Origin: DASWED01 sp036394995
GTDB taxonomy: Bacteria; Actinomycetota; UBA4738; JACQTL01
Length of the DNA stretch: 64,000 bases
Reading direction: 5' to 3'
Assembly: GCA_036394995.1 (NCBI GenBank)
Contig: DASWED010000035.1
Coordinates: 15,097 to 79,096 of the forward strand
Made by a program: the position numbers and the translations under genes. Below, one piece after another: positions 32,832 to 41,545 of the stretch (positions within the stretch are counted from its first letter, which is position 1; every line of letters begins with the position of its first letter). The notes beneath the pieces were generated by a model. That model ran no database searches. It had not been told where the DNA came from and saw only the letters and a list, made by a program, of their open reading frames with translations.

Positions 32832-33446
32832 CCGTTCCAGGTGATCCCCCGCGAGCAGCGGTTCTTCGACCTGTTCGAGCGGTCAGCCGCCGACGCGGCC
32901 GCAGCGGCGCGGGTCATCGTGGATCTCGCCGGCGACGTGGGGAACGCGGAGGCCTACAGCTCGAAGGTCCGGGAGTTCGAGCACGACGGCGACGAGGCCA
33001 CGCGCGAGGTCATGGCCACCCTCAACACGACGTTCGTGCCGCCGTTCGACCGCGAGGACATCTACCGCCTGGCGACCAGCCTCGACGACGTCCTCGACTC
33101 ACTGTGGGCGGTGGCCGACCTCGTGGTCCTGCACCGGATCGAGGAGGCCCTCCCCGTGTTCCGCCAGCTGGCCGACGTGACCGCCCGGGCCGCGACAGTG
33201 GTGGTGCGGACCGTGGCCCGGCTCCGCGTGACTCGCGAGGTGAACGGCGACCTCATCGAGATCAACCGGCTGGAGAACGAGGGGGACCGGCTCTACCGCC
33301 GTGCCGTGGCCGACCTGTTCTCGGGCGACTTCAAGGCCATGGATGTCCTGAAGTGGCGGGACATCCTGGACCAGATCGAGCAGGCACTGGACGGATGCGA
33401 GGACATCGCCAACGTGATCGAGTCCATCACCCTGAAGCACGACTAG
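32829..33446 (+). CDS. DUF47 family protein (PhoU-like, Pit accessory)
   Basis: 205 residues of PhoU-like helices: FFDLFERSAADAA at the start, EFEHDGDEATREVMATLNTTF and EINRLENEGDRLYRRAVADLF with the metal-type acidic motifs, ending VIESITLKHD. DUF47 proteins accompany Pit transporters and probably gate them. TTG start at 32829 (GTG at 32841 also possible). 24 bases upstream of pit. A paralogue lies at 38755-39378. Confidence 0.93.
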   Translation: MPFQVIPREQRFFDLFERSAADAAAAARVIVDLAGDVGNAEAYSSKVREFEHDGDEATREVMATLNTTFVPPFDREDIYRLATSLDDVLDSLWAVADLVVLHRIEEALPVFRQLADVTARAATVVVRTVARLRVTREVNGDLIEINRLENEGDRLYRRAVADLFSGDFKAMDVLKWRDILDQIEQALDGCEDIANVIESITLKHD

Positions 33447-33470
33447 CGAGCCGGGACCCGACGGCATCCC

Positions 33471-34463
33471 ATGACCGACCTCGCGCTGATCACAGTCATC
33501 GTCGTCGCCCTGGCGTTCGACTTCTTCAACGGGTTCCACGACGCGGCGAACTCCATCGCCACGGTGGTGTCCACCCGCGTGCTGTCGCCCCGCATGGCCG
33601 TGGTGTGGGCGGCGTTCTGGAACTTCGCGGCGCTGCTCCTGGGGACGAAGGTCGCCGCCACCATCGCCAAGGACGTGGTGAAGCCGGAGGTGTTCACGAT
33701 CGGCGTGGTGTTCGCCGGGCTGATGGGGGCCATCGCCTGGGACGTCATCACGTGGCTGTTCGGCCTCCCCACCAGCTCCTCGCACGCGCTGGTGGGGGGC
33801 ATGGCCGGCGCCGCCGTGGCCAGCCAGGGGTGGGACTCGCTGATCGGAGCGGGAGTCGAGAAGATCGCCGTGTTCATCGTGCTGTCGCCGATCGTGGGGC
33901 TGCTGCTGGCGTTCACGATCATGGTGGGCGTGCTGTGGCTGTTCCACCGGTACCGGAGGGTGGAGCGGCTGAACCGGGGGTTCCGGCGGACCCAGCTCCT
34001 GTCGGCGGCCGCGTTCAGCCTGGGGCACGGGACGAACGACGCCCAGAAGACGATGGGCGTGATCCTGGCCCTGCTGATCGCCACCCACAAGGTCGGGCCG
34101 GACGCGAGCGTCCCGTGGTGGGTGAAGCTCTCGGCGCTGGCGGCCATCGCCCTGGGCACCGCGTTCGGCGGATGGCGGATCGTCCACACCCTGGGGGCCC
34201 GGATCACCAAGCTCCAGCCCGTCGGGGGGATGAGCGCGGAGACGGCGGCCGCGATCACGCTGCTCTTCACAGCCCACGCCGGCATCCCGGTGTCCACCAC
34301 CCACACCATCACCGGCGCCGTGGTCGGGGTGGGGACCACGCAGCGCCTCTCGGCCGTTCGGTGGGGGGTGGCCGGACGGGTGGTGTGGGCCTGGATCCTC
34401 ACGATCCCGGGTGCGTTCGCCATCGCCTGGGTGACCGAGGAGATCGTGCAGGTGTTCTCGTGA
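33471..34463 (+). CDS. pit: Inorganic phosphate transporter, Pit family
   Basis: 330 residues, around ten membrane segments. The duplicated Pit signatures are visible: DFFNGFHDAANSIATVVSTR near the N-terminus and SLGHGTNDAQKTMGVILALL in the second half; HAGIPVSTTHTITGAVVG is also typical. Low-affinity metal-phosphate symport. Paired with DUF47 upstream, so one transcript is likely. Confidence 0.96.
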   Translation: MTDLALITVIVVALAFDFFNGFHDAANSIATVVSTRVLSPRMAVVWAAFWNFAALLLGTKVAATIAKDVVKPEVFTIGVVFAGLMGAIAWDVITWLFGLPTSSSHALVGGMAGAAVASQGWDSLIGAGVEKIAVFIVLSPIVGLLLAFTIMVGVLWLFHRYRRVERLNRGFRRTQLLSAAAFSLGHGTNDAQKTMGVILALLIATHKVGPDASVPWWVKLSALAAIALGTAFGGWRIVHTLGARITKLQPVGGMSAETAAAITLLFTAHAGIPVSTTHTITGAVVGVGTTQRLSAVRWGVAGRVVWAWILTIPGAFAIAWVTEEIVQVFS

Positions 34464-34470
34464 GCGGGAA

Positions 34471-34698
34471 GTGTTGATCGGCAGGCGGCCCCTGTTCTTC
34501 CTGGTGGTGGCCGTGGTGTGCGCGGTGCTCATCCCGGCGACCCCCGCGGAGTTCCGGTGGGTGAACCTGGCCATGGGCGGCCTTGCGCTGTTCTGGTGCC
34601 TGATGTTCGTGGGGGAGGACGTGGCCCGGCGGCGCACGGCCCTCCGTCGCCGGCGATCAGCGGACGGGGACCAGGAACCGGGCCCGCCCGGCGGCTGA
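34471..34698 (+). CDS. Small two-helix membrane protein
   Basis: 75 residues, GTG start 7 bases after pit. Two hydrophobic segments (PLFFLVVAVVCAVLI and VNLAMGGLALFWCLMFVG) then a basic tail. Not recognised. Codon bias is normal, and tight spacing suggests it belongs to the DUF47-pit transcript. It overlaps the convergent lipid kinase by 42 bases. Confidence 0.6.
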   Translation: MLIGRRPLFFLVVAVVCAVLIPATPAEFRWVNLAMGGLALFWCLMFVGEDVARRRTALRRRRSADGDQEPGPPGG

Positions 34699-35532
34699 GA
34701 ACGACACCGGCGTCCGGAGGCCCACCAGCTCGCCGTCGACGTTGAGCTCGACCGCCGGCTCGGTCTCGATCCGGACCTCCCGACCGGACGCCGTGACGAC
34801 ACCCTCCAGGCGTCCGTGCTCGCCCTTGCGCACCGCGAGCCCCAGCCTCGCCGCGTCGGCGGTCCCGGGAGCGGGGAGGGCGCAGGCCTCCAGCCGGCCG
34901 TCGGCGGGGTCGGCCTCCGGGAACAGCGGGATCCCGCCGCCCACGGTCCGGCCGTTCCCCACCCCGACGGCGACGCAGTCGTCGGCCCGGCGCCCGCCCA
35001 CCGCGGCGGCGAACCGTTCCATGCGAGCCGCCGCCCTGGCCCCGGCCACCAGGTACGCCACCGGCCCCAGGACCCGCTTGACGCCGTCACTCACGGCCTC
35101 GTCCACGGCCACGGGGAACCCGCCCACGCAGGCGTTCACGAACAGCCGGTCGGCGCCGGTCCCAGCGGCCCGCCACACATCGATCTCGAGCTCGGCGCCG
35201 GACGCGACGGCGCCGGCCGCTTCCAGCGGGTCCTCGGGGATCCCCAGGGTCCGGGCCAGGTCGTTCCCGGTCCCCAGGGGCAGGACGGCGAACGCGATGT
35301 CGTCGAGGCGATCCGCGAGGGCGTTCACGGTCCCGGAGACCGTGCCGTCGCCACCCGCTGCCACCACCAGTCCCGCACCCTCGGCCGCCGTTCGGAGGTC
35401 CACGTCGAACCGCTCCTCCGGCGGCGCGGCGAACGTCACGGGGCCGAGTGGCCGGAGCGTCTCCGCCAGCTGGGCGGGCGTGGCGTCGCTCGCGCTCCCG
35501 CTCCCCGGGTTGAGGACGACCAGGACCTTCAC
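34657..35532 (-). CDS. Diacylglycerol/lipid kinase family protein (DagK/YegS)
   Basis: 291 residues. VLNPGSGSA, AAGGDGTVSGTVNAL and VLPLGTGNDLARTLGIP are the nucleotide and lipid-kinase catalytic-domain motifs. It phosphorylates diacylglycerol or a related lipid at the membrane face. GTG start overlaps the stop of the phosphatase-fold gene by 4 bases, so they form an operon. Confidence 0.92.
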   Translation of the reverse strand: MKVLVVLNPGSGSASDATPAQLAETLRPLGPVTFAAPPEERFDVDLRTAAEGAGLVVAAGGDGTVSGTVNALADRLDDIAFAVLPLGTGNDLARTLGIPEDPLEAAGAVASGAELEIDVWRAAGTGADRLFVNACVGGFPVAVDEAVSDGVKRVLGPVAYLVAGARAAARMERFAAAVGGRRADDCVAVGVGNGRTVGGGIPLFPEADPADGRLEACALPAPGTADAARLGLAVRKGEHGRLEGVVTASGREVRIETEPAVELNVDGELVGLRTPVSFSAAGRARFLVPVR

Positions 35533-37052
35533 GCCGCCATCCCGACCAGCCGCCGGAAGTGCCGGACGACGTGCGGCGTGACGTCGGTAGCGGCCGGGCG
35601 CATCGGCGGGTTCTCGAGCGTCGAGACGAACGGGACCAGTGAGTCCTGGGCGTGGAGCGACGCGTGGTCGCCGCCGCCCCGGTGGCTCTCGTCGGACAGG
35701 TCGGCGCAGTCGTAGCCGAGGCGCATCGTGGCCACCAGGTCACCGATCCGGTCGAGGTCCATGGCCGACCGGATCCGCCACATGGCCAGCGGGTACTCGG
35801 GGGTGCGGACCATCCCGCCCTCGACGATGGCGTCGATGGCCTGGAGGTCGCCCCGGAGGTGCCAGCGGTTGCGGCGCTCGTCCACCACCCCGTGGCCCGC
35901 GGCGGCCGGCTCGAACTCCACGCGGCCCCGATCGCTGTCCACCACGTACGTGGACCCGTCGCGCCACATGACCTGGTCCACTCCCGGGGACGCCAGCAGC
36001 GCCGCGGCGACTGGCTTCCGGAGCTCCTCCCGGCGGTCCGACGCGAGGTACACGAACGCCGCGCGGCCGTTCCCGCACACCGCGAGATCGTGATCCTCCA
36101 GTGGATCCGGTCCCGGCCCCGGCTTCACCCGGCGGAAGTCGGCCAGTACCTCGCCGAACTCGATGACGTGCTCCGCGTCGTCCCCGATCGCGGTCTGCCC
36201 GTGGTCGGCGGTGAGCACGAACCCCGCCTCGTGCAGGGTGCGCTCCCAGGTCCCGAACGTGTCGAGCACGGACCCGATGTGCTCGTCCGCGCGTACGAGG
36301 TTGTCCACCTGGGTGACGGGGCCCCCGTGGTGCGAGACGTGGTCGTTCTCGTGCAGATAGAACAGGATCATGTCGGCCGCGCCCTGCTCCAGCAGGTCCC
36401 GCGTGACCTCGGCCGCCCACTTGTCGTTGTGCCTGGTGTGCCGCTCGAGTCCCCGGCCTCGCTTGCGCCTGCCTCCGGCATCCGCCGGTCCCCTGACGAC
36501 GTCCGCGAAGTAGTGCTCCTTCGGCCCCCGCACGGTCCGGGGAAGGTGCTTGCGGAACAGGAGCCGCTCCATCAAGCCCGGCTCCAACCGGTGTTCGAAC
36601 GGTCCCCGGAACACCATGAAGTTCGTGGCGCCGCTCGACAGCCCCAGCTCGTGGAGCTGCTCGTGGATGGTCCGGACGTCGCCCGAGAGGTGTTCGTGGT
36701 TCAGGTACACCAGGAAGTCCTCCACGACCTGCCCCAGGCCCTCGGCCATGGCCACCCCGCGGCTCTGGCCGTAGTTCACGAACCGCTGGTGGTCGCGGTC
36801 GTACCAGCACATCCCGGGGATGCCGTGGCGGGCCGGCACCTCCCCGGTGACCAGCGTGGACGTCGCCGCGGGCGTGATCGTCGGGAAGATCGCCACCGAG
36901 TCCCGCACGTAGGACCCGCGGTCCCGCAGGAACTGCAGCGCCGGTGCCCGGCCCGACGACGCGGCCTGCTCGAACGCGTCGGACCGCATCCCGTCGATCA
37001 CGACGAGGACCACGCGGCGCGGGCTCGCTCGATCCCGGGTCGCGCTCCCCAT
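35529..37052 (-). CDS. Alkaline phosphatase superfamily protein (nucleotide pyrophosphatase/phosphodiesterase type)
   Basis: 507 residues. Metal and nucleophile motifs: VVLVVIDGMRSDAFE, PTITPAATSTLVTGEVPARHG with the catalytic Thr, FYLHENDHVSHHGGP and VLTADHGQTAIGDD. These match type I phosphodiesterase/NPP enzymes. There is no signal peptide, so the enzyme is probably cytoplasmic. The ATG at 37052 is used; the same frame stays open far upstream only because the opposite strand codes DedA-PAP2. Confidence 0.92.
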   Translation of the reverse strand: MGSATRDRASPRRVVLVVIDGMRSDAFEQAASSGRAPALQFLRDRGSYVRDSVAIFPTITPAATSTLVTGEVPARHGIPGMCWYDRDHQRFVNYGQSRGVAMAEGLGQVVEDFLVYLNHEHLSGDVRTIHEQLHELGLSSGATNFMVFRGPFEHRLEPGLMERLLFRKHLPRTVRGPKEHYFADVVRGPADAGGRRKRGRGLERHTRHNDKWAAEVTRDLLEQGAADMILFYLHENDHVSHHGGPVTQVDNLVRADEHIGSVLDTFGTWERTLHEAGFVLTADHGQTAIGDDAEHVIEFGEVLADFRRVKPGPGPDPLEDHDLAVCGNGRAAFVYLASDRREELRKPVAAALLASPGVDQVMWRDGSTYVVDSDRGRVEFEPAAAGHGVVDERRNRWHLRGDLQAIDAIVEGGMVRTPEYPLAMWRIRSAMDLDRIGDLVATMRLGYDCADLSDESHRGGGDHASLHAQDSLVPFVSTLENPPMRPAATDVTPHVVRHFRRLVGMAA

Positions 37053-37088
37053 ATCTGCGAACGTTCCCGAGGGAGCGGCCGGGTATGC

Positions 37089-37104
37089 CCTACCGGTCGG
37101 TAGG
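37089..37104. repeat. Palindrome CCTACCG-GT-CGGTAGG before the DedA-PAP2 gene
   Basis: A perfect seven-base inverted repeat with a two-base centre, in the 168-base gap between divergent genes. The 3' flank extends to GTAGGTT, the same half-site seen in the TetR operator at 43422-43441. A repressor site is plausible. Confidence 0.5.
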
Positions 37105-37220
37105 TTCCTGCGGGGCTCCGGAGATGGATGAACGGCGACGGCCGGGTTGTTGGGGGGGTAGCCGCAGGAGTCTGGGGATGGAATCATGCAACTCGCGCCC
37201 ATGACCGCCTCGACCTCGAC

Positions 37221-38768
37221 ATGATCCTGGGGGCCGCAGTGATCGGTGCGGTCGTCGACCGCCTGCTCCACCTCCACGGGGCCGCCGCGCTGGCCCTGGT
37301 GTTCCTCCTGCCCGCGCTGGAGTCCTCGGCGTTCATCGGGTTCCTGTTCCCGGGCGAGATCGCGGTGCTCCTGGGCGGGGTCCTGGCCTCGTACGGGCGG
37401 TTCCCCCTGGTGATGGCCATCGTCGCCGCGGTGGCCGGGGCGTTCGTCGGTGACTCGGTGGGGTACGCGATCGGCCGCCGGTACGGCCGGGGCATCCTGC
37501 GGGGGACCTTCGGCAGGCTTCCGTTCATCCGGACCCGCCTCGACGCCGAGCTGGCGAAGGCCGAGGCGTTCCTGATCCGGCGAGGGGCCGCGGCGGTCAT
37601 CATCGGCCGGCTCACGGCCGCCCTTCGGGTGCTGGTCCCCGGCCTGGCGGGGATGGCCCGAATGCCGTACGGGAAGTTCGCGGCGGCGAACGTGACCGGA
37701 GCCGTCCTGTGGGGCACCGGGTTCTCGGTAGCAGGGTACGTCGCAGGGAACTCGTGGGAGAAGGTCCAGTCCACCGCCGGAGCCGTGGGGCTGATGTTCG
37801 GCGCGGCGCTGATCGTCGGGTTCGTCGCCACCCGCCTGATCCTTTCGGCCCGCCGCCGCCGGGTCGAGGCCGCCCTCCCGGCCGAGGGGGTCGCCATGGA
37901 GGCCGCCCTCATCGACGCCACCGGCGTGGTCCCGGCGGGCGGTCCGCTGGCGCTGGAGCGCGTCCCGGAGACCGTCGGCGCGGGCGGCGCGGCGGCGGCC
38001 GCGGCCGGCGCGAGGCGGAACGGCGACGTCCGGCACGAACCCGACCGGCCGGGATGGTTCAGGCGCCGGCTGGCCCTCCGAGAGCCGCTGGGGTTGCCGC
38101 TCACGATCTCCGTCGCGGCGATGGTTGCCGCGGGATGGGGGTTCGTTGGGCTGCTGGTGAACGTCCTGAACGAGGACGTCACCCGTTTCGATCTCCAGAT
38201 CCAGGACTTCACGGTCCACCATCGCTTCCACCTGTGGACCGGGGTCATGAAGGCGGCGAACTGGCTCGGCGGCGTCTGGGTGATCAGCGGTCTGCTCGTC
38301 CTCGCAGCCGCGTACCTGCTGTTCCGCAGGCGGAACTGGAAGGGCGCCGTCATCCTGGCCGCGGCGTTCCTCGGCGCCCTCGGCCTGGCCGAGGTGGTGG
38401 CCGCGGCCGTGGACCGGGTACGGCCGCCGGTGGCCCTCAGAGAGATCGCGGTGACCGGGTCGGCGTTCCCCTCCGGCCAGGCCACCGTCGCCGCGGCGTT
38501 CTACGCGATGCTGGCCATCGTCCTCACCGTGGGGATGAAGGCCAGGTGGCGCGTCGCAGTGTGGACCGCGGCGGTCTTCGTCATCGCCGCGGCGGGGCTC
38601 CCCGGCGTCTACCTGGGGGTGCACTGGCTGAGCGACGTGCTGGCCGGCTACGCGCTGGGCGGGATGTGGGTGACGCTGCTGGCGGCGGTGTTCCTCGTAT
38701 CGCGCCGGCGGGTCCGGGGATCCATGGCGAGGGCCCGAGAGCCGGCCGCCACCGTCAGGCGTGCTTGA
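37221..38768 (+). CDS. DedA family membrane protein fused to PAP2 phosphatase
   Basis: 515 residues from the ATG at 37221. Residues ~10-190 are DedA/SNARE-associated: PALESSAFIGFLFPGEIAVL, GAFVGDSVGYAIGRRYG and a late GRLTAALRVLVPGLAGMARM. A linker of ~60 residues leads to a PAP2 lipid phosphatase: DRVRPPVALRE, FPSGQATVAAAFYAML and GVYLGVHWLSDVLAGYALGG. Likely a lipid flippase/phosphatase acting on polyprenyl or phospholipid phosphate. An ATG at 37128 has a GGAG site, but the codons between it and 37221 lack the usual GC3, so the later start is preferred. Confidence 0.9.
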   Translation: MILGAAVIGAVVDRLLHLHGAAALALVFLLPALESSAFIGFLFPGEIAVLLGGVLASYGRFPLVMAIVAAVAGAFVGDSVGYAIGRRYGRGILRGTFGRLPFIRTRLDAELAKAEAFLIRRGAAAVIIGRLTAALRVLVPGLAGMARMPYGKFAAANVTGAVLWGTGFSVAGYVAGNSWEKVQSTAGAVGLMFGAALIVGFVATRLILSARRRRVEAALPAEGVAMEAALIDATGVVPAGGPLALERVPETVGAGGAAAAAAGARRNGDVRHEPDRPGWFRRRLALREPLGLPLTISVAAMVAAGWGFVGLLVNVLNEDVTRFDLQIQDFTVHHRFHLWTGVMKAANWLGGVWVISGLLVLAAAYLLFRRRNWKGAVILAAAFLGALGLAEVVAAAVDRVRPPVALREIAVTGSAFPSGQATVAAAFYAMLAIVLTVGMKARWRVAVWTAAVFVIAAAGLPGVYLGVHWLSDVLAGYALGGMWVTLLAAVFLVSRRRVRGSMARAREPAATVRRA

Positions 38769-39378
38769 GCACGGTGGATTCGACGATGTTCGCCACGTCC
38801 TCGAGGCCGTCCACGGCCTCCTCGAGGTTGTCGATGACGTCCTTCCACTTCAGGACGTCCATGGCCTTGTAGTCGCCGGAGAACAGGTCCGCCACCGCCC
38901 GGCGGTAGATGCGGTCCCCCTCGTTCTCCAGCCGGTTGATCTCCACCCAGTGCGCCTCCAGCCGCTCCCGCTGCATCTTGCGGAACTCCTTGAGTGACGC
39001 CTCGGTCTCCTGCGCGGCCCGGAGCAGCACGTCGGCCTGGGCCTTCATCTCGGGGAGCGGTTCTTCGATGCGGTGCAGGACGAACAGGTCGGCCACGGCG
39101 TCGATGGCGTCCATCACCTCGTCGAGCGCGGAGGCCAGCGAGTAGATGTCCTCCCGGTCCATCGGCGTGATGAACGTGGTGTTCAGCCGGCGGATGATCG
39201 AGTGGGTGATCTCGTCGCCCTCGTGCTCCCGGTCCTGGATCCGCCGGGCCTTCACCTCGATGTCCGTGAAGTTCTCGATGAGGTCCTTGAGCTGCTCGGC
39301 CGCGATGCGCACGTTGCTGGCCGACTCGGCGAACAGGTCGAAGAACTCGTCCGAGCGCTGGGAGATCTTGAGCTTCAT
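38755..39378 (-). CDS. DUF47 family protein (PhoU-like), second copy
   Basis: 207 residues, paralogue of the protein at 32829: EFFDLFAESASNVR, REHEGDEITHSIIRRLNTTF, VEINRLENEGDRIYRRAVAD and VESTVLKHA at the end. No Pit gene is adjacent here. The gene may act on a distant transporter. Its 3' end overlaps the DedA-PAP2 stop by 14 bases. Confidence 0.92.
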   Translation of the reverse strand: MKLKISQRSDEFFDLFAESASNVRIAAEQLKDLIENFTDIEVKARRIQDREHEGDEITHSIIRRLNTTFITPMDREDIYSLASALDEVMDAIDAVADLFVLHRIEEPLPEMKAQADVLLRAAQETEASLKEFRKMQRERLEAHWVEINRLENEGDRIYRRAVADLFSGDYKAMDVLKWKDVIDNLEEAVDGLEDVANIVESTVLKHA

Positions 39379-39444
39379 CGGGGGGCTCCTCGCGTGGGCA
39401 TCACGCGCATTGGTACCACATGAGGGACGTACCCTGGCGGCGCG

Positions 39445-39901
39445 ATGCGGCCGGGGAACTATGCGGCGGAGCTGGCCCGAGACGGGTTCCGGCCGGTGGT
39501 GGCCGACGCCGAGCCGGCCATGCTCCGGCGCGCCACCGCGAAGCTGGGGCCGGGGTCGTGCGTCGCCGCGGACGCCGCGGCGCTCCCGTTCGGTGACGGC
39601 TCGTTCGGCTGCGCCACGCTGATCTCGGCGTTCCACCTGTTCGGCGACAAGGCCGGGGCGCTCCGCGAGCTCCGGCGCGTGGTCCGCCAGGGTCCCGTGG
39701 TCACGCAGGCGTTCACCCGGGAGAACCTCCTGCCGCTGTTCTCGCACGAGTACTTCGACCATCCCATCCACGAGGAGGTCCGCGAGACCGACGCGGCTCC
39801 GGGCCGACCTCCGCAGCGGCGAGCTGGTCCGGAAGGTCGAACGGGGGATGGAGCTGGCAGCCACGTGGGGCCACACGACCGTGTTCGCCGCACATCCATA
39901 G
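39445..39901 (+). pseudogene. Decayed SAM-dependent methyltransferase
   Basis: The first frame from ATG 39445 starts inside methyltransferase motif I (GNYAAELARDGFRPVVADAE), continues through AADAAALPFGDGSFGCATLI, then after HEEVRETD (about 39790) codon bias moves to another frame reading RADLRSGELVRKVERGMELA and GHTTVFAAHP to TAG at 39901. So the N-terminal strand with DxGxG is missing and a frameshift sits near 39790. A TACCCT hexamer (39430-39435) still precedes the ATG. A UbiE-like enzyme is the likely ancestor. Confidence 0.65.
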
Positions 39902-39935
39902 ACTTGCCGGGAGAGCCACGAACCGGAGGTGAGGG

Positions 39936-41057
39936 ATGACGGAGGCAGCGACGTCGACGCCGGCCGAGGACTTCATGCCGCTCATGGGCATCGACCACGT
40001 CGAGTACTACGTGGGGAACGCCCGGCAGGCCGCGTACTTCTATTCGAAGGCGTTCGGGTTCAAGGTCAGCGCGTACGCGGGGCCGGAGACCAAGGTCCGG
40101 GACCGGGCGTCATGGGTGTGCGAGTCGGGCGAGGCCCGGTACGTGTTCACCGGGGCCATGGGCCCCGAGAGCTTCATCGCGAAGCACGCGTTCGAGCACG
40201 GCGACGGGGTCCGCGACGTGGCCCTGCGAGTGCCCGACGCCGCCGACGCGTACGAGCAGGCCACGAAGCGCGGCGCGGAGGGCGTGCTGGAGCCCACCGT
40301 GAGCGAGGACGAGCACGGCAAGGTGGTGCGTGCCTCCATCAAGGCCTACGGCGACACCCTGCACTCGTTCATCGAACGGGAGAACTACTCCGGGCCGTTC
40401 CTCCCGGGCTACCGGGCCGAGGAGCCGATCCCGGACGACGGGCCGCCGGTCGGGATCAAGGCCATCGACCACGTCGTGTGCAACGTCGAGCTCGGCAAGA
40501 TGAACGAGATGGTCGACTACTACTCGCGCATCCTGGGGTTCGGCCAGCTGGTCCACTTCCGGGACGACCAGATCTCCTCCGAGTACACGGCGCTGATGTC
40601 GAAGGTCATGTGGGACGGCAACGGGCGGGTGAAGTTCCCTATCAACGAACCGGCCCCCGGCAAGAAGAAGAGCCAGATCGAGGAGTACCTGGACTTCTAC
40701 CGCGCGCCAGGCGTGCAGCACATCGCGATGGCCACCGACGACGTCATCTCGGCGGTCTCCGCCCTCCGCCAGCGCGGCGTGAAGTTCACCCGCGTCCCCC
40801 AGACCTACTACGAGTCGCTGTGGGACCGCATCGACAAGGTCGAGGAGGACCACCGGGCCATCGAGGAGCTGGGCATCCTGGCCGACCAGGACGAGGAGGG
40901 CTACCTGCTCCAGATCTTCACGAAGATCGTCCAGGACCGGCCCACGGTCTTCTACGAGGTCATCGAGCGCCACGGCTCCAAGGGGTTCGGCCTGGGGAAC
41001 TTCAAGGAGCTGTTCCTGGCCATCGAACGCGAACAGGAAGAGCGGGGGAACCTCTAG
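39936..41057 (+). CDS. hppD: 4-hydroxyphenylpyruvate dioxygenase
   Basis: 373 residues. Converts 4-hydroxyphenylpyruvate to homogentisate in tyrosine breakdown. Two glyoxalase-fold halves: MGIDHVEYYVGNARQAAYFY and IKAIDHVVCNVELGKMNEMV. Fe ligands are the His in AIDHVV, the His in GVQHIAMATDD, and the Glu in VFYEVIERHG. The late block EEGYLLQIFTK is also typical. GGAGGTGAGGG precedes the ATG. No homogentisate genes are nearby. Confidence 0.96.
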   Translation: MTEAATSTPAEDFMPLMGIDHVEYYVGNARQAAYFYSKAFGFKVSAYAGPETKVRDRASWVCESGEARYVFTGAMGPESFIAKHAFEHGDGVRDVALRVPDAADAYEQATKRGAEGVLEPTVSEDEHGKVVRASIKAYGDTLHSFIERENYSGPFLPGYRAEEPIPDDGPPVGIKAIDHVVCNVELGKMNEMVDYYSRILGFGQLVHFRDDQISSEYTALMSKVMWDGNGRVKFPINEPAPGKKKSQIEEYLDFYRAPGVQHIAMATDDVISAVSALRQRGVKFTRVPQTYYESLWDRIDKVEEDHRAIEELGILADQDEEGYLLQIFTKIVQDRPTVFYEVIERHGSKGFGLGNFKELFLAIEREQEERGNL

Positions 41058-41069
41058 GTGCACCGCCCC

Positions 41070-41208
41070 AGAAGCCCCTCGGCATTCGGACGCACCTGCA
41101 TCCCGGATGGCGGCGTCGCTCGTCGCTTGCGTACCTTCCAGGTACGCGGCGCTCCTCGACTCCTTGCCCTCCGGGCGCAGTTGCGCCCTCGGTGCGCAAG
41201 GGGCTTCT
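41070..41208. repeat. 139-base imperfect palindrome
   Basis: The outer arms AGAAGCCCCT (41070-41079) and AGGGGCTTCT (41199-41208) are exact complements. The centre is a perfect hairpin, GCGTACCT-TCC-AGGTACGC (41129-41147). Both share a midpoint near 41138, and parts of the sequence between also pair (around 41090-41110 with 41165-41190). A smaller hairpin GGGCGCA-GT-TGCGCCC lies at 41173-41188. The element fills the gap after hppD and includes the start codon of the next gene. Confidence 0.8.
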
Positions 41209-41485
41209 GACGCGGAGCACCAGCGAGTTCGAGGAGCGCGTCCGGGAGGTCTTGGCACGCCTGCAGCCCGGCGAGGTCGCGACCTACGGCGAGGTGGCCG
41301 AGGAGGCGGGGCACCCCGGCGCCGCCCGGGCCGTGGGGAACATCCTCGCGACGTCCGAGGGCCTCCCATGGTGGCGCGTGGTCGCCGCGAACGGCCGCCT
41401 GGTCCCGGGCCACGAGGAGGTCCAGGCCGAGCGCCTCCGCGCCGAGGGCGTGACTGTGCGCGGCAAGCGCGTGCTGGGGCGGTGA
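41192..41485 (+). CDS. Alkyltransferase-like (ATL) DNA-binding protein
   Basis: 97 residues. MGMT-type HTH fold VLARLQPGEVATYGEVAEEAG and GAARAVGNILA, then LPWWRVVAANGRL where Trp replaces the acceptor Cys of PCHR. ATL proteins bind O6-alkylguanine without repairing it and flag it to nucleotide excision repair. A true Ogt is at 13649-14257. GTG start lies inside the palindrome 41070-41208. Confidence 0.88.
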   Translation: MRKGLLTRSTSEFEERVREVLARLQPGEVATYGEVAEEAGHPGAARAVGNILATSEGLPWWRVVAANGRLVPGHEEVQAERLRAEGVTVRGKRVLGR

Positions 41486-41545
41486 GGCCCGCGCGACAAT
41501 GCCTCGGCCGGATCGGCGGGGGCCTGTCGGTGTACGTTTCCCGTC

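Noticed and set aside
37053..38624. Upstream extension of the minus-strand alkaline-phosphatase-fold gene to about 1031 codons
   Set aside because: The extra part is antisense to DedA-PAP2 and has low-complexity sequence; the ATG at 37052 begins the family homology.
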